Assembly (NCBI GenBank): GCA_017396945.1 | Contig: JAFQKI010000016.1 | Coordinates: forward strand, 16,703 to 80,702 | Source: Muribaculaceae bacterium | GTDB taxonomy: Bacteria > Bacteroidota > Bacteroidia > Bacteroidales > Muribaculaceae | Direction: 5' to 3' | Length of the DNA stretch: 64,000 nt | Part shown: in pieces, positions 35,904-45,603 of the stretch | Layout of the letters: the number at the start of each line of letters is the position of its first letter | How positions within the stretch are numbered: the first letter of the stretch is position 1 | Program-made: the position numbers and the translations under genes | The notes under the pieces: generated by a model | What the model was told of the DNA's origin: nothing | Seen by the model: the letters and a program-made list of their open reading frames with translations, nothing else | The model's database searches: none

Positions 35904-38366
35904 TTACTTCACAATTAACTTGCCAACGGCAGTCGCTTCTGTTGAGGTGACTTTCACAATATAAAGTCCGCTCGCAAAGTTGTCGGTAGCAATCGTGGCA
36001 ACTCCATCGATTATCTGTGTTGCGACCAATGAGCCATTGATATTGTAAACTTCAACAACCGCATCACCTTCAGCCTCAACGGTCACAGGTTCTCCGGCAT
36101 TAACAGGATTGGGATAAATGCGGAGTGATGTAGATGAAGAGACAACACTTTCAACGCCCGTAGGATCGCCATATAGTTGCTCAAGGCGAGGTATATTCAT
36201 TGTAAATTCAGTGCCACTTGCCGATGCGCCAAGGTCAAAACGCAAAGTGCTGAAATCTACAGGATAATTGGTATTGTCGTCAACGTCAAAATAATCAGCG
36301 AAGTTTACATCAAGTATCGTAGAAGTGTTTTTGGGCAAACCAGCGTTATCATCATAGAAATATAATGTAACACGATCCTTGTTGCGGGTAATGGCGGTCA
36401 ACGAGACTTTTTTCACCAAAACATCGCCGGGGTTGATTTCAATTCTGAGTCCATAAGGCAGACTGTATGTCTTCATGTTGCCGGCAACAGAAATATATGC
36501 GCCACGAGCCGAGCCATTACCTGTATAGGTAAAACTCATACCGCTACCCATCGGAGTCATCACGATGTTTTTACCACCACTTTGTTTAATTGTCCACTCT
36601 TCGGCAACGTCAAACGTATCTACCGCCTGCTTAACGCTTTCAGGTATCTCAACTTTGATGTACACCTTACCGGTGAAATTGGCAGAGACGCCCGACAAAG
36701 TAGTTGAACCATTTACAAGACCTGTCACCTTGCCATCCTCTATAGAGCATATCGACTCATCGGCAATTGTCCAATCAACACTTGCGGCATCAACACCATA
36801 GGTAAAGTTGCCGATTGGAGCCGACATCTGAATGTTATAACCGCGACGATTGTCAACAATCATACTGTCACAATCAAGTGTGAGTGGCGACATAACAGTC
36901 GATACAAATTGTTTCTCGGTAATACCATTATATGTCGCATAAATATAACCTTTCGCGATATTGGGTGACGCCACAAATACCGTATCGTTAATTATCTGTC
37001 CCACTTCAGGGTCACAAGCATAAGTCACGCCATCAAGATGACGAGTTTTGAGTACGCCATATTGGTTATAGCCATAAATCGAGGGGGTAAAACGAGCTGT
37101 AATAGGCACATTGTAGGCGCGAGGCTCAAAGCCGAGAGAGGTGATATTGTCATCAACCGGAGCGTTTGAGAAATAGATTACGCCATTACCGACTGCACGT
37201 TCAATACCATCAGAGGGATGGTTTTGTTGTACGCCATGCACTACAATTCCGGTAGAGCCACCACCATCGAGATTTATACCATCCCATGCGCCGAGTACTT
37301 TAAGAATGCGACCCTCATCATCAAGAGTCACACCGGCAGAACCCTCAGAACCATTCCAACGACCATCGACACAAACGGCATAAACAGTCTTGCGGTCCTT
37401 AGAGATACCCATAAATGTGCGAGGATGAATATCGGGGTTGCCCGAAATCACCACCTCACCATCTTTGATAATAAAGTGACCGCTACCGCCCATTGCCTCT
37501 TTAATATCAGTCACATCAGGATAAGAGGGGAGCGCATTTGATATTGTTATTGTACACTCATCCCCGACAGCAAGAGCTTGGAGGTAGGTTGCGCAAGTAC
37601 CGGTACCATAAAGCACCGCACTATTCTCAGGAATTGCAGTCGCACCGGTATTATCGGCTACACTCTCTACTATGCAGGTGTATTCACATTTAGAGGTGAA
37701 TTTGAATGTACCCTCTTTAGGTCTGACAACCACTTTAGTACCTCCTGAAGTGGCATTGGTTGTCGAGCCATAGCGATTGGTATAAAGAATCATACGATCA
37801 GTGTCATCGGCGGCATCAAACTCAAGTTGATGCATATTAAGAGTGTGAATGCGGGTCGCATTACCTTTGTGAGTGAGTGTGCCGGTGAAATTCACATAGT
37901 CGGTGTATAGATTTCTATCTCCCGAAAGCACCAACAATGGCTGACCCACAGGGTTGAACAGACACTCACTATCAGAGAACATACCCATACGAGACATCCC
38001 GGCCTCACCCGAAGTTGTGGTATAAAAGTCGCCGTTATGAACAGCGACCATTTCATGCCCCGGGCTATCGTTACGAGCCCACATCGAGGTCGGTTTTTCG
38101 GTTCCTACGGCCTTCTCCGCACCATTACAAGTCTCCATCTGAATATAAGGATTGTTCAAATCCACTTCCAACACATGGATTTTCAAAGGACGGGTCGGAA
38201 GGTTATAAAACGCATACTGCGTACCGGGACCGATGTAATGCTTGGGTACAATCGTGTCAATAGCATGGTCGGAGCCATTGATATTAATCGTGTTGGCAGC
38301 CCCGATGGTCGGAGCGATAGCCATAACAACTCCGACAGCAAAAACTGAGCGTAAAAGATGTTTCAT
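35904..38366 (-). CDS. Secreted phosphodiester glycosidase (NAGPA domain), T9SS tail
   Basis: 820 residues. A signal peptide (KHLLRSVFAVGVVMAIAPTI) is followed by a NAGPA/DUF2233 domain at about 60-420. Key blocks are VAVHNGDFYTTTSGE, HPRTFMGISKDRKTVYAVCV and GINLDGGGSTGIVVHG, the motif DGGGS being the family hallmark. An Ig-like BIG_2 module near residue 570 (DESICSIEDGKVTGLVNGST) and a lectin-like region follow. The C-terminus LRIYPNPVNAGEPVTVEAEG to GKLIVK is a T9SS type A sorting domain. It would remove phosphodiester-linked GlcNAc or similar caps from glycans; the substrate is inferred only. Confidence 0.85.
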   Translation of the reverse strand: MKHLLRSVFAVGVVMAIAPTIGAANTININGSDHAIDTIVPKHYIGPGTQYAFYNLPTRPLKIHVLEVDLNNPYIQMETCNGAEKAVGTEKPTSMWARNDSPGHEMVAVHNGDFYTTTSGEAGMSRMGMFSDSECLFNPVGQPLLVLSGDRNLYTDYVNFTGTLTHKGNATRIHTLNMHQLEFDAADDTDRMILYTNRYGSTTNATSGGTKVVVRPKEGTFKFTSKCEYTCIVESVADNTGATAIPENSAVLYGTGTCATYLQALAVGDECTITISNALPSYPDVTDIKEAMGGSGHFIIKDGEVVISGNPDIHPRTFMGISKDRKTVYAVCVDGRWNGSEGSAGVTLDDEGRILKVLGAWDGINLDGGGSTGIVVHGVQQNHPSDGIERAVGNGVIYFSNAPVDDNITSLGFEPRAYNVPITARFTPSIYGYNQYGVLKTRHLDGVTYACDPEVGQIINDTVFVASPNIAKGYIYATYNGITEKQFVSTVMSPLTLDCDSMIVDNRRGYNIQMSAPIGNFTYGVDAASVDWTIADESICSIEDGKVTGLVNGSTTLSGVSANFTGKVYIKVEIPESVKQAVDTFDVAEEWTIKQSGGKNIVMTPMGSGMSFTYTGNGSARGAYISVAGNMKTYSLPYGLRIEINPGDVLVKKVSLTAITRNKDRVTLYFYDDNAGLPKNTSTILDVNFADYFDVDDNTNYPVDFSTLRFDLGASASGTEFTMNIPRLEQLYGDPTGVESVVSSSTSLRIYPNPVNAGEPVTVEAEGDAVVEVYNINGSLVATQIIDGVATIATDNFASGLYIVKVTSTEATAVGKLIVK

Positions 38367-38404
38367 TTTGATGTTAGTATTTGTTTATGTTAGTATAATT
38401 TGCA

Positions 38405-38412
38405 CAAAGATA
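38405..38412 (-). promoter_or_regulatory. -7 element of the glycosidase gene
   Basis: TATCTTTG (38412 to 38405, minus strand), 38 nt before the ATG. No TTTG at standard spacing. Confidence 0.5.
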
Positions 38413-38509
38413 TAACTTTTAATTCAAAATCCGATTTGGATTACAAAGTTTTTTATTCAGAATGCAAAGATACGTTATTTGAAATAATTTAGACTTAAAT
38501 AATCACTAA

Positions 38510-40201
<1,692 letters not shown>

Positions 40202-40257
40202 TCACAAATTTTACACAACTCAATTTAATATAATAATAACTACTTCAATAGGCAAAA

Positions 40258-42360
40258 ATGGATAAAAATACGCTCATCGGGTTTCTTCTTATGGGTGCCG
40301 TAATTTTCGGTTTTATGTACTTCAATACACCCTCACAAGAAGAACTCGAAGCACAACGCCAAGCGCAACAAGAACAAATCGAACAAGCCGCAATTGACAA
40401 TGCGGCAACCAAAGAAACCCCGATAGATTCATTGTCGGCAAACGAGATTAAAGAACTCTCAACATTTGTAAAAGCATACGGCATCGCCGACGCAGAAAAC
40501 GCCGATGTCTATACCTACAAAAACGAGTCGGTAAACCTCGTGTGTGATAGCGTCTTATCCGGAACAGTAACCGTAGAAGACTCTATCATCGATGTAAACA
40601 CAATCATAAACGCCGACGTTGCAACATTGGCGACTCCGATAGCCAACCAAGCCGTAAAAAACCTCAAAGACGCATCGTCAACACTTAGCAAATACGGCCA
40701 ATTCACCGGATGCCTCGCTTCAGCGGTCGACACTGCAACCATACGATTGCAAAACGATGTACTCGCCCTTGACTTTGCGACCAAAGGTGGGGTAATATCT
40801 CGAGTGGAGCTATTGCAACACAAAGATGGAAGAACCGGCAAAAATGTTGTATTGTTTGACAACGCATCAAACAACAGTTATTACTTCACTCTCCCAGGCA
40901 CTACACGACGTTTGGAGACACGCGACTTCGTCTTCTCCCCCGAAATAAGCGAAGACTCCACATCGGTTTTAATGAAGCTTAACCTTGGCAACGGAGCCTC
41001 ATGGGGCATGAGATATTCACTTAAGCCCGGCAGTTATGTAGTGGCAATGGACATCGTCCAAGAGAAAGCAAGCGAAGTTATCGAATCAAATGCCAATTCA
41101 TTCACATTCCATTGGCATCAAAAAATGGGTCGCACCGAAAAAGGACGCACATTTGAAGAACGCAATAGTGGCATCTACTACAAATACGTAGGCGAAGATG
41201 AAGATCCTGAAAATTTGAATGAAAACGAGGATGACTCGGAAGAACTCAAGCAACAAGTTAAATGGATTGCGTTTAAAAACCAATTCTTCTCAAGCATAAT
41301 CATTCCACGCAAGGCATTCAACTCGGCTAATATCGAGTCAACAGTGATTGCCAACGACGATTACCTCAAAAATCTGACAATTTCCGACGCCACTATCGGA
41401 TACTCTACACAAAACGACAATGTTGCATCATTTGACTTTTTCTTCGGGCCCAATCTCTACCCGATGCTGTCAGACCTCGATGAGCAATTATCTCCAGAAG
41501 AAGATCTCCAACTCACCGAAGTGATACCTTTGGGATGGGGTATATTCGGTTGGATCAACAAATTCATAATCATTCCGGTATTCACATTCCTCGGTGGCTT
41601 CTTATCAAATTATGGTCTAATCATCTTATTGCTCACGATTTTCATCAAGATAATCATCTTCCCATTCACCTACAAGAGCTACATGTCGCAAGCCAAAATG
41701 CGTGTATTAGCCCCGGAGATTAAGGAAATCAACGATAAATATCCCAATAAGGAGGATGCAATGGTGCGCCAACAAAAGACAATGGAACTTTATAGCCGCG
41801 CCGGAGCGAGTCCGTTCTCAGGATGCTTGCCCATGTTATTGCAAATGCCTGTACTCATCGCGATGTTCTCATTCTTCCCCTCTTGTATTGAGTTGCGCGG
41901 TCAGTCATTCCTATGGGCAAAAGACTTGGCAGCCCCCGACGCAATCATTCCATTGGGTTTTGACATGCCGTTGCTCGGAACACATTTAAGCCTATTCTGC
42001 CTCTTGATGACAGCGACTAATATCATATACACACGCATCAACATGCAAAATCAACCCGGTGGTTCATCAATGCCGGGCATGAAATGGATGATGTATCTGA
42101 TGCCTGTAATGTTCTTGGTATTCTTCAATGAATATGCGGCAGGCTTGAGTTACTACTACTTCCTATCATTGCTCATCACCATTATTCAAACATACGTGTT
42201 CCGCCGTGTAATCGATGAGAAAAAGGTGCGTGCGCAACTACTTGAGAACACAAAGAAGCCTCGCAAAAAAAGCGGATTTATGGCACGTCTCGAGGAAGCA
42301 CAACGCCGTCAACAAGCAATGCTTCGCGAGCAACAAAAACAGAAAGGAAAACGCAAATAA
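40258..42360 (+). CDS. yidC: Membrane protein insertase YidC (enlarged periplasmic domain)
   Basis: 700 residues. YidC inserts membrane proteins with or without SecYEG. TM1 is LIGFLLMGAVIFGFMYF (5-21); a periplasmic domain follows to about 420. The five-helix core begins GWGIFGWINKFIIIPVFTFL; SYMSQAKMRVLAPEIKEIND, SPFSGCLPMLLQMPVLIAMF and the last TMs are typical. The C-terminus is strongly basic (KKPRKKSGFM to KGKRK), fitting ribosome contact. The protein is longer than E. coli YidC (548); the extra length is at about 55-140 and in an acidic loop near 320-335 (GEDEDPENLNENEDDSEEL). Confidence 0.95.
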   Translation: MDKNTLIGFLLMGAVIFGFMYFNTPSQEELEAQRQAQQEQIEQAAIDNAATKETPIDSLSANEIKELSTFVKAYGIADAENADVYTYKNESVNLVCDSVLSGTVTVEDSIIDVNTIINADVATLATPIANQAVKNLKDASSTLSKYGQFTGCLASAVDTATIRLQNDVLALDFATKGGVISRVELLQHKDGRTGKNVVLFDNASNNSYYFTLPGTTRRLETRDFVFSPEISEDSTSVLMKLNLGNGASWGMRYSLKPGSYVVAMDIVQEKASEVIESNANSFTFHWHQKMGRTEKGRTFEERNSGIYYKYVGEDEDPENLNENEDDSEELKQQVKWIAFKNQFFSSIIIPRKAFNSANIESTVIANDDYLKNLTISDATIGYSTQNDNVASFDFFFGPNLYPMLSDLDEQLSPEEDLQLTEVIPLGWGIFGWINKFIIIPVFTFLGGFLSNYGLIILLLTIFIKIIIFPFTYKSYMSQAKMRVLAPEIKEINDKYPNKEDAMVRQQKTMELYSRAGASPFSGCLPMLLQMPVLIAMFSFFPSCIELRGQSFLWAKDLAAPDAIIPLGFDMPLLGTHLSLFCLLMTATNIIYTRINMQNQPGGSSMPGMKWMMYLMPVMFLVFFNEYAAGLSYYYFLSLLITIIQTYVFRRVIDEKKVRAQLLENTKKPRKKSGFMARLEEAQRRQQAMLREQQKQKGKRK

Positions 42361-42390
42361 TCCACATTTGACATTTTATAACATTTATTA

Positions 42391-42448
42391 GCTTAAAATA
42401 TTGCGCAATAAATTAGAAAAGTATCTAACTTAGCGCAGTATTTTAAGC
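42391..42448. repeat. Interrupted palindrome around the promoter of the first tandem paralogue
   Basis: gcttaaaatattgcgc (42391-42406) and gcgcagtattttaagc (42433-42448) match as an inverted repeat at 15 of 16 positions, with 26 nt between the arms. It could form a transcript hairpin after yidC or act as a DNA operator. Confidence 0.75.
42401..42433 (+). promoter_or_regulatory. Probable promoter of the first tandem paralogue
   Basis: TTG at 42401-42403 and TAACTTAG at 42426-42433 (one mismatch to TAnnTTTG), 22 nt apart, both within the palindrome at 42391-42448. Confidence 0.45.
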
Positions 42449-42506
42449 ATAAAATATTGAATTCATTTTTAACTAACCAATATTATTAACTAAAAACAAA
42501 AAAGTT

Positions 42507-43907
42507 ATGAAGAAAAGTTTACTTTTTGCTTCTGCTCTTGTATTGAGCGTTTCTTCTGCATTTGCAGGTGTTGACGCCGACGAAGCTTCTTACGCAACTA
42601 CCAACGGTATTGACGTTGATTGCATGTGGCTTCACTCTCGCGTTAATGGTTCATGGGCTTCTGGTAACCAAGACATCCCTTTCATCTCTAACTACGGCAA
42701 AGTTCGTACAGCCACTATCTGGAACGATGGTAGTGCCGACAAAGTGGTTATGGGTTACTCAAAACCGGTAAACTATCCTAAAGCTGACGGTTCTGGAGAG
42801 GAAGCTATCGACACAGCAACTCTTTTGATTTACAACATCGTAAACGGCGCTCTTGAAAACGAAGTTCAACTTTCTTACAACAACGAGCCTATCAAGAATC
42901 TTCTTTCTGCTAACCAAATCGGTACTGACGATGCAGGCAACCTTTGGATTGCAGGCTACATCCCTACTATCTCAACTGAAGCTGCTTACAAAGTTTATGT
43001 AGTAAAAGACGTTACTACCGGTGAATGTGATCTCGCAGCTGAATTGTTCCTTCCTGAAGATGACATGGCAGCATCTGGTCGTATCGACTATTGCGACATC
43101 CTCGGTGACGTAACAGGTGCTACTTCTCACGGTATCGTTATGGCTCCTATCGCATCAGGTTCTGACCTCTACGTTCTCCGTTGGAAACGCGAACAAGGCG
43201 CTGCTGAATGGGCCGGCGACTTCGACGGTTATGTATCACTCGCTATGGGCGAAGCTTATCCCGCTGGTCAAACCACTTGGGCAACCGCTCCTTCTGTAGC
43301 AATCCTTTGGGACGAAGAACTTACCGGTGAAAACTTCTACGTTGATGGTAACACAACTTGTCCTTCACTTTACAACACTACTGGTTCAATGCTTGAAAGC
43401 TTCGCAACCGCAACCGACATGGCTCCTGCAGTTGGTTGTAATGGTGTTGCAGAATTCGAACTTGCTGACAAAAACTTCATCGTTTATGTTCTTGCACAAT
43501 ACAACGCAACTCCCGGTTGTGCTATCCGTGTAGCTGAACTTGGCGAAGGTATGGTATTTGAAGGTATGACTAAATACTGGGATCTTCCCGCAGCAGGTCT
43601 TGGCGAAGTATCAGACGGTGGTACTCGTATCCACGGCATCATGACTACAGCTAAGATGACTGACGAAGCTGGCAAAACAGCTCGCTACTTGTTGACTTAC
43701 AAATGTAACAACGGTATCGGTGTTTACCGCATCCAAGAGGAAGGTTATGTAGGTGAAGCAGGTATTGACGGTGTTATCGCCGACCAAGACGCTAACGCTC
43801 CCGCTGTTTACTACAACTTCCAAGGTGTTCAAGTACAAAATCCTGAAAACGGTATGTACATCGTAAAACGTGGCAACACTGTAACTAAAGAAGCTATCGT
43901 AAAATAA
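42507..43907 (+). CDS. Secreted protein of unknown function, tandem paralogue A
   Basis: 466 residues. A clear signal peptide (KKSLLFASALVLSVSSAFA) is followed by a domain with repeated short Gly/Asp strands (TIWNDGSADKVVMGYSKPVN, IGTDDAGNLWIAG), which looks beta-propeller-like, but I do not recognise a family. The C-terminal ending APAVYYNFQGVQVQNPENG and YIVKRGNTVTKEAIVK resembles T9SS sorting tails common in Prevotella and Muribaculaceae. Codons are strongly biased to GGT, GCT, CGT, ATC and AAC as in the ribosomal genes here, suggesting very high expression. It is closely related to the next gene; export to the surface is likely. Confidence 0.8.
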   Translation: MKKSLLFASALVLSVSSAFAGVDADEASYATTNGIDVDCMWLHSRVNGSWASGNQDIPFISNYGKVRTATIWNDGSADKVVMGYSKPVNYPKADGSGEEAIDTATLLIYNIVNGALENEVQLSYNNEPIKNLLSANQIGTDDAGNLWIAGYIPTISTEAAYKVYVVKDVTTGECDLAAELFLPEDDMAASGRIDYCDILGDVTGATSHGIVMAPIASGSDLYVLRWKREQGAAEWAGDFDGYVSLAMGEAYPAGQTTWATAPSVAILWDEELTGENFYVDGNTTCPSLYNTTGSMLESFATATDMAPAVGCNGVAEFELADKNFIVYVLAQYNATPGCAIRVAELGEGMVFEGMTKYWDLPAAGLGEVSDGGTRIHGIMTTAKMTDEAGKTARYLLTYKCNNGIGVYRIQEEGYVGEAGIDGVIADQDANAPAVYYNFQGVQVQNPENGMYIVKRGNTVTKEAIVK

Positions 43908-43932
43908 TCCAACCATACAGGTTATTTAACAG

Positions 43933-43971
43933 CATAAAAAGGATGGTACATGTTGTACCATCCTTTTTATG
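43933..43971 (+). terminator. Intrinsic terminator between the tandem paralogues
   Basis: Perfect 18-bp stem (43933-43950 with 43954-43971), loop TGT, with five T in the 3' arm followed by ATGTTTTAT. It separates the two genes into different transcripts. Confidence 0.93.
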
Positions 43972-44008
43972 TTTTATATCATATTTCAAAAAAACACCGA
44001 CATTGATA

Positions 44009-44038
44009 TTGCAAATTGGAAATTAATTTATAAATTTG
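44009..44038 (+). promoter_or_regulatory. Promoter of tandem paralogue B
   Basis: TTG at 44009-44011 and TAAATTTG at 44031-44038, 19 nt apart. Confidence 0.72.
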
Positions 44039-44079
44039 CAACAACTAACATTATTTACTCACCTAAAATCATTTCAATT

Positions 44080-45468
44080 ATGAAGAAAAGTTTACTTATC
44101 GCTTCTGCTATTTTAATGGGTAGTGCTACAGCATTCGCAGGCAAAGACGAAGCTGTATATGAACCCGTTAATGGCATTGAATTGGAAAACATGTGGCTAC
44201 ACTCTCGCGTAAACGGCGCATGGGCATCAGGTAACCAAAACCTTCCATTCATCAACAACTATGCAAAAGTTCGTACCGCTACTATTTGGACCGATGCTAA
44301 TGGCGTAGACAAACTCGTGTGTGGATACTCAAAACCCGTCAATTACACAAAAGACGACGGTTCACAAGAAGCCATCGACACCGCAACTATTTTAATCTAC
44401 AACCTCACCGACGGAACATTGGAAAAAGAAATACAACTTTCTTACAACAATGAGCCAATTAAAGGTCTTCTTATAGCTAACCAGATCGGTACCGATGATG
44501 CTGGTAACCTTTGGTTCTCAGGTCTTGAAAGCGACCCCGCTACTATGCCTATCGAATTATACAGCATCAACGCAGAAACCGGAGAATGTACCCTTGAGGC
44601 CGCATTACTTCTTAACGACGACGAAGCTACCTCAACCGGTCGTATCGACTACTGCGACATCCTCGGTGACATCACAGGTAAAACTTCTCACGCTATTGCA
44701 ATGTTTGCACCCAAAGCATCTGACCTTTCAATCCTTCGTTGGAAACGCGAACAAGGTGCAACTGAATGGACCGGTGATTTTGATGGCTATGCCAACCTTG
44801 CCCTCACCGAAACATATCCTGCCGGTGTAGCATCTTGGGGTGGTGTAACTACCGTATCAATCATGTGGGACGAAGATCTAACAGGTGAAAACTACTATGT
44901 TGACGACTTCTCAACAGCTCCCGCGCTTTACAACACTTCAGGCTCTATGCTCGAAAGCTTCGCTACAGCTACCGAAATGGCTCCCGCTGTAGGTTGTAAT
45001 GGCGTAACTGAATTTGAACTTGCTGGTCGCAACTTCATTTCATATGTTCTTCAACAATACAACGCATCTCCCGGTTGTTGCATCCGCATCGCAGAACTTG
45101 GCGAAGGTCTCGTATTTGAAGGCATGACAGGCTATTGGGATCTCCCAAAAGATGGTCTTGGTGAAGTATCAGATGGTGGTACTCGTATGCACGGCATCAT
45201 GACTACAGCTAAAAGAACCGACGCTGCAGGCTTGACCGCTGTTTACTTGGTAACTTACAAATGTAACAACGGTATCGGTGTATATCGCGTTAAAGAAACC
45301 GGTTATGACGATGGTATCGGTGGTGTAGAAGGCATTATCGCCGACCAAGACGCCAACGCTCCCGCTGTTTACTACAACTTCCAAGGCGTTCAAGTACAAA
45401 ATCCCGAAAGCGGTGCTTACATCGTGAAACGCGGCAACACAGTAACTAAAGAATTTATCGTGAAATAA
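44080..45468 (+). CDS. Secreted protein of unknown function, tandem paralogue B
   Basis: 462 residues from ATG 44080 (the longer frame from 43969 starts in the terminator). Signal peptide KKSLLIASAILMGSATAFA. The mature part aligns along its whole length with the preceding protein, with identical stretches such as VNYTKDD-like/IDTATILIYN and GRIDYCDILGD and a near-identical C-terminal tail (ADQDANAPAVYYNFQGVQVQ). Codon bias is also strong but slightly less extreme than in paralogue A. It has its own promoter and terminator, so the two may be regulated differently. Function is unknown. Confidence 0.8.
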   Translation: MKKSLLIASAILMGSATAFAGKDEAVYEPVNGIELENMWLHSRVNGAWASGNQNLPFINNYAKVRTATIWTDANGVDKLVCGYSKPVNYTKDDGSQEAIDTATILIYNLTDGTLEKEIQLSYNNEPIKGLLIANQIGTDDAGNLWFSGLESDPATMPIELYSINAETGECTLEAALLLNDDEATSTGRIDYCDILGDITGKTSHAIAMFAPKASDLSILRWKREQGATEWTGDFDGYANLALTETYPAGVASWGGVTTVSIMWDEDLTGENYYVDDFSTAPALYNTSGSMLESFATATEMAPAVGCNGVTEFELAGRNFISYVLQQYNASPGCCIRIAELGEGLVFEGMTGYWDLPKDGLGEVSDGGTRMHGIMTTAKRTDAAGLTAVYLVTYKCNNGIGVYRVKETGYDDGIGGVEGIIADQDANAPAVYYNFQGVQVQNPESGAYIVKRGNTVTKEFIVK

Positions 45469-45499
45469 TCTCTGAAATCAGATATTTATCACAACATAC

Positions 45500-45533
45500 A
45501 TCGGGGTGGCGACGCAATCGCCACCCCGATTTT
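45500..45533 (+). terminator. Intrinsic terminator after tandem paralogue B
   Basis: Perfect 13-bp stem atcggggtggcga / tcgccaccccgat (45500-45512 and 45518-45530) with a 5-nt loop and a short T run. Confidence 0.9.
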
Positions 45534-45588
45534 CATATCACTTTCAATCTTTTCACTTTTCAGCCTTTAGTTTTTACCATAAAATGCG

Positions 45589-45596
45589 TATCTTTG
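45589..45596 (+). promoter_or_regulatory. -7 element just upstream of the glutaminyl-cyclase-like gene
   Basis: TATCTTTG ends only 7 nt before the ATG at 45604, so the transcript would have almost no leader. Confidence 0.55.
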
Positions 45597-45603
45597 TGAA
45601 ATT

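Noticed and set aside
43969-44079. In-frame extension of paralogue B upstream to 43969
   Set aside because: It begins in the terminator of the preceding gene and includes the promoter; the signal peptide starts at 44080.
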